Assembly: GCA_946628455.1 (NCBI GenBank)
Contig: CAMOWP010000014.1
Location: 1 to 21,036 of the forward strand
Length of the DNA: 21,036 nt
Direction of reading: 5' to 3'
Origin: an uncultured Clostridia bacterium
GTDB lineage: Bacteria; Bacillota; Clostridia; Oscillospirales; Acutalibacteraceae
Shown here: piece after piece, positions 14,989-21,036 of the stretch
Position numbering within the stretch: the first letter of the stretch is position 1
How the letters are laid out: every line of letters starts with the position of its first letter
Notes under the pieces: generated by a model
What the model was told of the DNA's origin: nothing
What the model saw: only the letters and a program-made list of their open reading frames with translations
Database searches by the model: none
Program-made: the position numbers and the translations under genes

Positions 14989-16182
14989 ATGATGAAAAGA
15001 ATAATAAGTATTTTTATCAGCACGTTTCTTATTTTCACGCTTATATTTACATCTGTCCCCGCTATTGCAGCGCAGAAGAACGGCGGAAAGTGCGGCGCAA
15101 AGGTAAGCTATTCTTTGAATAAGAAAACAGGCGTTCTCACCGTAAGCGGTAAGGGCAAGATGGATAATTATGACAACTACTGGAATTCAGGCAATAATTC
15201 GCCGTTTGAAAAATACTCTAAGGAAATAAAAAAGGTTGAGATTAAATCAGGCGTAACGTATATCGGCGAATACGCTTTTTGCAACTGCGAAAAAATAAAG
15301 AAAATAACCCTTCCCGAAAGCGTTAAAGCCTTTGGAAAATATGCATTTTCAAACTGCCGCTCGCTTGCTGAAATAACGCTTCCGAAAAAGCTTACGGTTA
15401 TCCCCGAAGGCTGCTTTTCAAGCTGCGTTAACCTTAAAAGCGTTAAGTTGCCGGGCAGTGTAAAATCCATTGAGCCAGGCGCATTCAGTTGCTGCTGGGA
15501 GCTTACATCGGTTAAGCTGCCCAAAGGGCTTAAGCATTTGCGCTTTTGTGCTTTTGAGATTTGCGGCAAGCTGAAAGAAATAAAAATACCGAAAGGCTGT
15601 ATTGCCGAAAGCTGCGCCTTTGAATGCGATGAGCTTGATTATGCGGAATTTGAAAACGGTTCAGAGATAATCGACGACAGGGTGTTTTGTGACGGTGAAC
15701 TCAAATCAGTCTATATCCCGAAAAGCGTAAAGGTAATCTGGATAAACTCATTCAACTCAGGCACAGATATCTATTATCAGGGCAGCAAAAAGGACTCTGA
15801 AAAAATTGATATTCTCGATTCTGTGGATTATGAATCAGGCTGGCCGCACTATAATAATGAATACGACTCCCTGAGCAAGCTCGGCAAAGTTTACTATAAC
15901 ACGTCGCTTGCAGTCAAAATTCCTTCCGTTAAGAAAATAAGCAAAGGCAAAAGCACTATAAAAATTGACGTAAAACAGCAAAGCTCCGCAAACGGATACG
16001 AGCTTGAGTACCGTAAGAAATATGATTCTTCGCAAAAAACGAAAACGACAAAGGGCAATTCCTTTACTCTGAAAAAGCTTAAAAAGGGTGTAAAATACTG
16101 CTACAGAATAAGAGCGTACAAAATTGTAAAGGGCAAAAAGGTCTATTCCCGTTTCAGTAAGGAAAAAACCGTTAAGCTGTAA
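14989..16182 (+). CDS. Secreted LRR protein with C-terminal Lys-rich Fn3-like domain
   Basis: This 397-residue protein (396 from a second ATG at 14992) has a signal peptide ending near SVPAIAA. An N-terminal module CGAKVSYSLNKKTGVLTVSG is commonly found ahead of LRR_5 repeats in clostridial proteins. About seven BspA-like repeats (YIGEYAFCNCEKIKKITLPE, and so on, to about residue 255) come next, then a C-terminal domain of about 85 residues (NGYELEYRKKY ... YRIRAYKIVKGKKVYSRFSK). That last domain closely resembles the C-terminus of the Cys-rich protein at 7528-9093. Its AAGGAGG lies inside the end of the preceding gene, so the two LRR genes are translationally coupled and probably act together at the surface. 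Both ATG starts are workable; spacing is five or eight bases. Its ligand is unknown. Confidence 0.88.
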   Translation: MMKRIISIFISTFLIFTLIFTSVPAIAAQKNGGKCGAKVSYSLNKKTGVLTVSGKGKMDNYDNYWNSGNNSPFEKYSKEIKKVEIKSGVTYIGEYAFCNCEKIKKITLPESVKAFGKYAFSNCRSLAEITLPKKLTVIPEGCFSSCVNLKSVKLPGSVKSIEPGAFSCCWELTSVKLPKGLKHLRFCAFEICGKLKEIKIPKGCIAESCAFECDELDYAEFENGSEIIDDRVFCDGELKSVYIPKSVKVIWINSFNSGTDIYYQGSKKDSEKIDILDSVDYESGWPHYNNEYDSLSKLGKVYYNTSLAVKIPSVKKISKGKSTIKIDVKQQSSANGYELEYRKKYDSSQKTKTTKGNSFTLKKLKKGVKYCYRIRAYKIVKGKKVYSRFSKEKTVKL

Positions 16183-16229
16183 ATTAACACAAAGCCGCTT
16201 TGGGCATAGTATAGCCTGAGGTGGCTTTT

Positions 16230-16451
16230 ATGTTTTTATATGATTTAAAAGAGGGGCAAAAGGCAAAAATCTCAGCGCTTTCAGCAGGCGCTGAATTTGC
16301 CGCAAGGCTCCGCGATATGGGCTTTTGCGAGGGCGAAGAGATTTTATGCGTTAAAAAATCAGCCTTTAAATCTCCCGTTTTGTACAGAGTCAAGGGCTCG
16401 CTTTTTTCACTGAGAAAATGCGACGCGCTGAAAATCGGGGTGGTAAAGTGA
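16230..16451 (+). CDS. feoA: Ferrous iron transport protein A
   Basis: This 73-residue, SH3-like small cytoplasmic protein fits FeoA: the N-terminal LKEGQKAKI, the central RLRDMGFCEGEEI motif and the C-terminal LRKCDALKIGVV. FeoA assists the FeoB iron channel, probably by touching its G domain. The ATG at 16230 is chosen because AGGTGG (16219-16224) lies about five bases before it; the frame also opens at a GTG at 16221 without a ribosome site. Its last four bases overlap the feoB start (GTGA). The ribosome site lies in the right arm of a possible long-range stem (AAAGCC 16191-16196 with GGCTTT 16223-16228). No strong promoter and no Fur-type operator is seen directly upstream, so read-through from the LRR genes is possible. 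Confidence 0.9.
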   Translation: MFLYDLKEGQKAKISALSAGAEFAARLRDMGFCEGEEILCVKKSAFKSPVLYRVKGSLFSLRKCDALKIGVVK

Positions 16452-18238
16452 GCAGAAGAATTGTTGCCCTTGCGGGTAATCCGAACGTAGGCAAGAGCAC
16501 GGTTTTTAACGAGCTTACAAGTATGCACCGCCACACCGGAAACTGGATTGGCAAAACGGTTGACGCGAAGGGAGCGGATTTTTACTATAAATTCAACGAT
16601 TACACGCTTTACGATTTACCGGGAACATATTCCCTCTCATCCGCTTCGCCCGAGGAGGAAATCGCTGAGGCGTTCATAAAGCGTAACTCCTCAGACTGTA
16701 TCGTCTGCGTAGTTGATTCAACGATGCTTGAGCGCTCGCTTGTTCTTGTTTATCAGGTGCTGAGCCTTACAGACAAAGCTGTTGTTCTTCTAAACCTTTG
16801 CGACGAGGCGCAGAGAAAGGGCATTTTTATTGATTCCGAAAAGCTTGCAAAAAGCCTCGGCGTTCCCGTTGTAAAGGCAACGGCAAGGTCGGGCAAGGGG
16901 CTTAACGAATTGCTTGAGCAAATTCATCTTGTAACAACCTGCGCCGTTAAGCCTCAGCCCGAAAGACTTAGCGATAAAGCTGAAATATACGAACGAGCAA
17001 AAGCGGTTGCGCGCAATTGCTCAAGCACGTCAAAGCCGTTTAAGCTGAGCGCGCTCGATAAAATAATGCTTGGTAAATTCACCTCGTTTATTTCCATGGC
17101 GTTAATATTCGGCATACTGCTTTTTATTACAATACGCCTTTCAAATTATCCGTCAGAGCTGCTTAAAAGCCTTCTTGACAGATTTGAGCTGTTTCTCTCA
17201 AGCTCGGCAGAAAACGCAGGCATACCTCAGTTTTTAAACGATATGCTAATTGGCGGAGTTCTTCGCGTTTTATTTTGGGTAGTTTCCGTTATGCTTCCGC
17301 CTATGGCGATTTTCTTCCCGCTTTTTGCACTGCTTGAGGATTTCGGCCTGCTGCCGCGAATTGCGTTTAATTTAGACCGCGGCTTTGAAAAATGCTCAGC
17401 CTGCGGAAAACAATCCCTCACCTGCTGTATGGGGCTCGGGTGCAATGCGGTCGGCGTGACGGGAGCAAGAATAATTGATTCAAAGCGCGAACGCCTTATC
17501 GCGATTATTACAAATTCCTTCATCCCCTGCAACGGAAGGTTTCCGATACTTATTGCAGTAATTTCAATGTTCTTTTCAAAAAGCCCGCTGATGTCTGCAG
17601 TCATTTTGCTTGGCTTTCTTGTTATATCTGTTGCGTTTTCAATGCTCGCCTCCTTCATCCTCGGCAAAACGGTGCTCAGGGGCAAGCCTTCTGAGTTCGT
17701 TATGGAAATGCCGCCGTATCGGCGCCCGCAGTTCATAAAAACAATTCTTATAAGCGTTAAGGAAAAGGTCGTTTTCGTTCTTCTGAGGGCAGTTGCAGTC
17801 GCCGCTCCTGCAGGGCTGATAATCTATCTGCTTGCAAAAATAACTATAAACGGCTCAAGCGTTCTCACAATTATTTCAGGCGCTCTTGACCCGCTCGGAA
17901 GGCTTATGGGGCTTGACGGAGTAATACTCCTTGCCTTCCTGCTCGGATTCCCTGCAAACGAAATAGTTATTCCTATTATCCTTATGGGTTATCTTTCCTC
18001 CTCTTCTCTTTCCGATTACTCCTCGCTTGATTCTCTGTTTCAGATTCTCAGCGATAACGGCTGGACGGTTAAAACCGCGCTTTGCACCTGCGTTTTTTCA
18101 ATGTTCCACTTTCCCTGCTCAACAACGCTGATAACAATTTATAAAGAGACAAGAAGCTTAAAATGGACTTTTGTTTCAGTAATTGTCCCATTACTGACCG
18201 GCATTATACTATGTATTTTAATAAACATTTTAACATAG
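16448..18238 (+). CDS. feoB: Ferrous iron transport protein B, short form
   Basis: This 596-residue membrane GTPase imports Fe2+. The G domain (about 1-160) shows G1 GNPNVGKST, switch I HTGNWIGKTVD, G3 DLPGTYSL and G4 NLCD. The membrane part has the gate segments LPPMAIFFPLFALLEDFGLLP and GLGCNAVGVTGARIIDSKRER, then FIPCNGRFPI. It is shorter than E. coli FeoB (773 residues) and lacks any C-terminal FeoC-like part. Five cysteines cluster between residues 316 and 332 (C316, C319, C326, C327, C332) just before and in the first gate motif. The start is taken as the GTG at 16448, overlapping the feoA stop in GTGA; the frame also opens at an ATG at 16418 inside feoA, which would put extra residues before the G domain. 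A terminator follows immediately. Confidence 0.93.
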   Translation: MSRRIVALAGNPNVGKSTVFNELTSMHRHTGNWIGKTVDAKGADFYYKFNDYTLYDLPGTYSLSSASPEEEIAEAFIKRNSSDCIVCVVDSTMLERSLVLVYQVLSLTDKAVVLLNLCDEAQRKGIFIDSEKLAKSLGVPVVKATARSGKGLNELLEQIHLVTTCAVKPQPERLSDKAEIYERAKAVARNCSSTSKPFKLSALDKIMLGKFTSFISMALIFGILLFITIRLSNYPSELLKSLLDRFELFLSSSAENAGIPQFLNDMLIGGVLRVLFWVVSVMLPPMAIFFPLFALLEDFGLLPRIAFNLDRGFEKCSACGKQSLTCCMGLGCNAVGVTGARIIDSKRERLIAIITNSFIPCNGRFPILIAVISMFFSKSPLMSAVILLGFLVISVAFSMLASFILGKTVLRGKPSEFVMEMPPYRRPQFIKTILISVKEKVVFVLLRAVAVAAPAGLIIYLLAKITINGSSVLTIISGALDPLGRLMGLDGVILLAFLLGFPANEIVIPIILMGYLSSSSLSDYSSLDSLFQILSDNGWTVKTALCTCVFSMFHFPCSTTLITIYKETRSLKWTFVSVIVPLLTGIILCILINILT

Positions 18239-18263
18239 AAAAGCCCCTTCTCAGGGGCTTTTT
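18239..18263 (+). terminator. Rho-independent terminator of feoAB
   Basis: A 9-bp stem (AAAAGCCCC, 18239-18247, with GGGGCTTTT, 18254-18262), loop TTCTCA and T-run starts directly after the feoB stop codon. Confidence 0.92.
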
Positions 18264-18274
18264 CCTTTAAGTTA

Positions 18275-18304
18275 TTGTACACATTTTGATTTATATATTA
18301 TAAT
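18275..18304 (+). promoter_or_regulatory. Possible upstream promoter of the opp operon
   Basis: TTGTAC (18275-18280) and TATAAT (18299-18304) are 18 bases apart in very AT-rich DNA. It is weaker than the next candidate because AT-rich DNA gives chance -10 matches. Confidence 0.4.
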
Positions 18305-18317
18305 TTATAAAATATTA

Positions 18318-18345
18318 TTGCAACTTTTAGTAAATGTGATATAAT
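18318..18345 (+). promoter_or_regulatory. Candidate main promoter of the opp operon
   Basis: TTGCAA (18318-18323) and TATAAT (18340-18345) are 16 bases apart. The predicted start near 18352 leaves a leader of about 70 bases that carries two ACGCGT palindromes. Confidence 0.6.
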
Positions 18346-18357
18346 ATAATAAAATTC

Positions 18358-18393
18358 TATACGCGTTTAGCTATTAGCGAATTAACGCGTTAA
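18358..18393. promoter_or_regulatory. Pair of ACGCGT palindromes, candidate operator
   Basis: TATACGCGTTTA (18358-18369) and the perfect 12-base palindrome TTAACGCGTTAA (18382-18393) are centred 24 bases apart in otherwise AT-rich leader DNA, just after the predicted transcription start. ACGCGTTNNNCTATT also repeats directly (18361 and 18385). The binding protein is unknown. Confidence 0.45.
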
Positions 18394-18421
18394 ACTATTT
18401 ATATCTAAGGAAAGGAAGAAT

Positions 18422-19351
18422 ATGAACTCAAAAACAGTATCGTATATTGTAAAGCGTATTTTGCTTTCAATATTCACCGTCTGGGTTGTAATAACGATAA
18501 CATTTTTCGTTATGCACGCAGTTCCGGGCGGTCCGTTCGTAGGGGAAAAGGCAACAACCCCTGCTGTACAGGCTGCTATGGAGGCTAAATACGGATTAGA
18601 CAAGCCTCTCTTCGAGCAGTACACAACATATTTGAAAGACATCGTTACGAAATTTGATTTCGGCCCGTCTCTGAAGCAAAGAGGAAGAATGGTAATTGAC
18701 ATTATCGGAGACGGTATGAAAACATCTGCGAAGCTCGGCGTAATTGCCGCAGTTCTCTCAGCAATAGTCGGAATAGTTCTCGGCGCAATTGCCGCGCTCA
18801 GGAGAAACAAGCTGATTGACCGAATCATTATGGTAATAACTACAGCGTTCGTTTCAATGCCTTCGTTCATCATGGGCTCGCTGCTTCTGGCGCTTTTTGC
18901 AATTAAGCTTCAGATACTCCCCGCAAACGGCTCAACGCCCGCGGGCCTTGTTTTGCCGATTATAACGCTTGCGCTTTATCCTATGGCTTATATAACAAGA
19001 CTTACCCGTTCATCAATGCTTGATGTTCTAGGCCAGGATTATATCCGAACAGCAAGAGCTAAAGGCGTTTCAGGAACTAAGATTATTTTCGGCCATGCGC
19101 TTAAAAATTCTCTTATCCCTGTTCTTACATATTTCGGACCTATGCTTGCGTACATTGTAACAGGTTCGCTTGTAGTTGAGCAGATTTTTGCTGTTCCCGG
19201 AATAGGAAGAGCATTTGTAAGCTCAATCACCAACCGCGATTACCCAATGATTATGGGAACAACTATCATCCTCGCGGCGTTAATAGTTATAATGAATTTA
19301 ATAACAGATATTCTCTACAAGGTCGTTGACCCGAGAATTCAGTTTGAATAA
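18422..19351 (+). CDS. oppB: Oligopeptide ABC transporter permease OppB
   Basis: This 309-residue inner-membrane permease of the peptide/nickel ABC family matches OppB in length (about 306 in E. coli) and sequence. It shows a first helix at about 10-32, then HAVPGGPFVGEK. PGGPF is the OppB-like form, where DppB usually has PGDP. The EAA loop that contacts the ATPase is RTARAKGVSGTKIIFGHALKN near residue 210, and the C-terminal helix ends in DILYKVVDPRIQFE. It forms the membrane channel together with OppC. AAGGAAAGGAAG precedes the ATG. Two candidate promoters and a pair of palindromes lie upstream, and oppC follows after 12 bases. No substrate-binding oppA is in the window; it may lie beyond the right edge. 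Confidence 0.93.
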   Translation: MNSKTVSYIVKRILLSIFTVWVVITITFFVMHAVPGGPFVGEKATTPAVQAAMEAKYGLDKPLFEQYTTYLKDIVTKFDFGPSLKQRGRMVIDIIGDGMKTSAKLGVIAAVLSAIVGIVLGAIAALRRNKLIDRIIMVITTAFVSMPSFIMGSLLLALFAIKLQILPANGSTPAGLVLPIITLALYPMAYITRLTRSSMLDVLGQDYIRTARAKGVSGTKIIFGHALKNSLIPVLTYFGPMLAYIVTGSLVVEQIFAVPGIGRAFVSSITNRDYPMIMGTTIILAALIVIMNLITDILYKVVDPRIQFE

Positions 19352-19363
19352 GGAGGGCGAATA

Positions 19364-20422
19364 ATGAAGAAAAAAAGATTCACCTTCCATGTTGACCTTG
19401 ATATGTTCAATCCTGCATCTGAGAAGGATAAGGAATATATGGTTCAGATGCGCCCGTCATCAACCTTCTTTAAAGACGGCGTAAAACGATTCGTTAAGAA
19501 TAAAGTTGCTTTTATAAGCCTTATTATAATTGTAATTATTACGGTTGCAAGCATTGTAATTCCTATTTTCTGGCCTTATTCATATGAAGACCAGCTCGGC
19601 GTTCAGCCCGGCAAGCTTGTTGACGCTTCATATAACAACCTAAAGCCGTTTGAATTAGGAACAACGGAGCAGAGGCTCAAGGAATCAGGCGAGACAGTTT
19701 TTCCGCACATTTTCGGAACAGACGCTGCAGGTCGCGATTATTTCATCAGAGTTATCTACGGAACAAGAGTTTCGCTTGCTGTTGGTTTCTTTGCGAGCAT
19801 TATAGTTTTGATTATCGGAACTCTGATAGGCTCGATATCGGGTTATTTCGGCGGCAAGGTCGATTTGTGGATAATGCGCTTTGTTGATATTATCTACTCC
19901 CTGCCCGATATGCTTATGGTTATTCTTCTCTCTGCAGTATTGAAGTTAACCTTGACCCCTGTTATTCAGGGAACAGTTTTAGAAAACATAGGAGCAAATA
20001 TTATAAGCTTATTTATAGTTTTTGCTCTGCTTTACTGGGTAAGTATGTCAAGGCTTATAAGAGGCCAGATACTTTCCCTTCGTGAGCAGGAATATGTTCT
20101 TTCCGCTCAGGCAACGGGCGCAAAGGGAAAATGGATTATTATAAAGCACCTTATACCAAACTGTATAAGCGTTGTAATTATTTCAGCGGCCCTTCAGATT
20201 CCGTCTGCAATATTTACGGAAAGCTATCTGTCTTTCCTCGGCCTCGGTGTTAATGCGCCTATGCCGTCGCTCGGTTCGCTTGCGTCTGAAGCTTTAAACG
20301 GGCTTACAAGCTATCCTTACAGATTAGTAATTCCTGCAATTATTATCTCCCTGATAGTTCTCAGCTTAAACCTCTTCGGCGACGGTCTCAGAGACGCGTT
20401 TGACCCGAAGCTCAATGACTAA
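19364..20422 (+). CDS. oppC: Oligopeptide ABC transporter permease OppC
   Basis: This 352-residue partner permease of OppB is longer than E. coli OppC (302). The extra length lies in a hydrophilic N-terminus (about residues 1-40, KKKRFTFHVDLDMFNPASEKD and on) and in the external loop after the first helix (about 70-120). Family marks are GTDAAGRDYFIRVIYGTRVS, the EAA loop SAQATGAKGKWIIIKHLIPNC and the C-terminal NLFGDGLRDAFDPKLND. AAGGAGGGCGAATA before the ATG is a strong ribosome site. The gene lies between oppB (12-base gap) and oppD (13-base gap), all on one transcript. The OppC-versus-DppC choice follows oppB and is fairly but not fully certain. Confidence 0.92.
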   Translation: MKKKRFTFHVDLDMFNPASEKDKEYMVQMRPSSTFFKDGVKRFVKNKVAFISLIIIVIITVASIVIPIFWPYSYEDQLGVQPGKLVDASYNNLKPFELGTTEQRLKESGETVFPHIFGTDAAGRDYFIRVIYGTRVSLAVGFFASIIVLIIGTLIGSISGYFGGKVDLWIMRFVDIIYSLPDMLMVILLSAVLKLTLTPVIQGTVLENIGANIISLFIVFALLYWVSMSRLIRGQILSLREQEYVLSAQATGAKGKWIIIKHLIPNCISVVIISAALQIPSAIFTESYLSFLGLGVNAPMPSLGSLASEALNGLTSYPYRLVIPAIIISLIVLSLNLFGDGLRDAFDPKLND

Positions 20423-20435
20423 GGGGGGTGCAAAA

Positions 20436-21036
20436 ATGGCATTATTAGAAGTAAAAAATCTCAAAACCTCCTTTTTCACCGACGCAGGCGAGGTTAAAGC
20501 AGTTAATGATGTTTCGTTTACTCTTGACAGAGGCAAGGTTCTCGGCATAGTCGGCGAATCAGGCTCAGGTAAATCAGTAACCGCATATTCAATTATGCAG
20601 ATTCTCGCCTCAACGGGTAAAATAGTCGGCGGCTCAGTTAAGCTTGACGGCGAAGAGCTTGTAGGCGCAGACGAAAAGGTTATGAAAACTGTCAGAGGAA
20701 ACAAGATTTCGATAATCTTCCAGGACCCGATGACATCTCTTAACCCAACTTATACTATAGGCCACCAGCTTATTGAAGCAATTACTCTTCATACAAACCG
20801 TGACCGCAAGCAGGCTTATGAAAGAGCGGTTGAGCTTCTTCAGCTTGTTAACATCAATGAGCCTAAGAAGAGAATGAAGCAGTATCCGTTTGAACATTCA
20901 GGCGGTATGCGCCAAAGAATTATGATAGCTATGGCGCTTGCTTGCGAACCGGATATTCTTATTGCCGATGAGCCTACAACTGCTCTTGATGTTACAATTC
21001 AGGCTCAGATTCTTGAGCTTATGACCGACCTTCAGA
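20436..21036 (+). CDS. oppD: Oligopeptide ABC transporter ATPase OppD (3' end cut by window edge)
   Basis: The frame from the ATG at 20436 stays open to the window end (200 full codons; OppD is usually about 330). It is an ABC ATPase of the peptide transporter type: Walker A GESGSGKS, Q-loop IIFQDPMTSLNP, signature SGGMRQR and Walker B ILIADEPTTALD, all in the expected order. It powers peptide import through OppB/OppC, normally together with OppF, which would lie past the right edge. GGGGGG before ATG is the ribosome site. The C-terminal peptide-transporter extension is not visible because of truncation. OppD rather than OppF is inferred from its place directly after oppC and from the start MALLEVKNLKTSFFT. 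Confidence 0.93.
   Translation, partial: MALLEVKNLKTSFFTDAGEVKAVNDVSFTLDRGKVLGIVGESGSGKSVTAYSIMQILASTGKIVGGSVKLDGEELVGADEKVMKTVRGNKISIIFQDPMTSLNPTYTIGHQLIEAITLHTNRDRKQAYERAVELLQLVNINEPKKRMKQYPFEHSGGMRQRIMIAMALACEPDILIADEPTTALDVTIQAQILELMTDLQ

Noticed and set aside
16183..16229. Fur/DtxR-type operator before feoAB
   Set aside because: I looked for the GATAATGATAATCATTATC-like or TTAGGTTAGSCTAACCTAA-like patterns and saw neither.
17227..17736. 169-residue minus-strand frame inside feoB
   Set aside because: It is antisense to conserved FeoB membrane segments and has no start signal or domain.
18264..18421. Small RNA or riboswitch in the opp leader
   Set aside because: Apart from promoter elements and the ACGCGT palindromes the stretch is AT-rich, with no recognisable aptamer or terminator/antiterminator pair.
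18382..18873. 163-residue minus-strand frame over oppB
   Set aside because: It is antisense to oppB and its leader, with no ribosome site; hydrophobicity reflects the complement of membrane codons.

Overview
The window looks like a chromosomal segment of a low-to-middle GC Firmicute, most likely a gut-type anaerobe of class Clostridia (Oscillospiraceae/Lachnospiraceae-like). The reasons are near-consensus AGGAGG ribosome sites before most genes, sigma-A type promoters (TTGNNN-17-TATAAT), Lys-rich secreted proteins with BspA-type leucine-rich repeats, FeoA/FeoB iron uptake and an ECF-type S component. I cannot name the species. No rRNA, tRNA, CRISPR array, transposase or phage gene is visible, and no gap between genes exceeds 300 bases.

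Layout. (1) 1-4369, minus strand: a PAP2 phosphatase cut by the left edge; nrdR with its own promoter and terminator; and a cluster of class I/II aminotransferase, TIM-barrel sugar phosphate isomerase/epimerase-like protein and EamA-family exporter. (2) 4370-4504: divergent promoters. (3) 4505-9130, plus strand: fumC, an ECF S component with a long charged N-terminus, a low-complexity lipoprotein and a secreted Cys-rich tandem-repeat protein with a Lys-rich C-terminal domain, closed by a strong terminator. (4) 9133-9816, minus strand: a YjjG-like HAD nucleotidase whose promoter overlaps, back to back, that of the next plus-strand operon. (5) 9936-13154, plus strand: a Na/phosphate cotransporter with a PhoU domain, then a GH28-like glycosidase without signal peptide, then a terminator. 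(6) 13201-18263, plus strand: two secreted leucine-rich-repeat proteins, translationally coupled, then feoA-feoB and a terminator. (7) 18264 to the right edge: an oligopeptide ABC transporter operon (oppB, oppC, start of oppD) behind two candidate promoters and a pair of ACGCGT palindromes.

How the genes work together. Core metabolism (fumarase, aminotransferase, deoxyribonucleotide control) is interleaved with nutrient uptake (phosphate, ferrous iron, peptides, a probable vitamin) and cell-surface proteins. The least-explained part is 5897-9093. There an S component with a 138-residue hydrophilic head, a lipoprotein and a Cys-rich repeat protein appear to share one transcript with fumarase. 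The last two share a short motif, YE(M/L)PxIPIT, at facing ends. I see no defence system or other clearly novel multi-gene machine. The best candidates for undescribed biology are this surface cluster and the modified GH28 enzyme.
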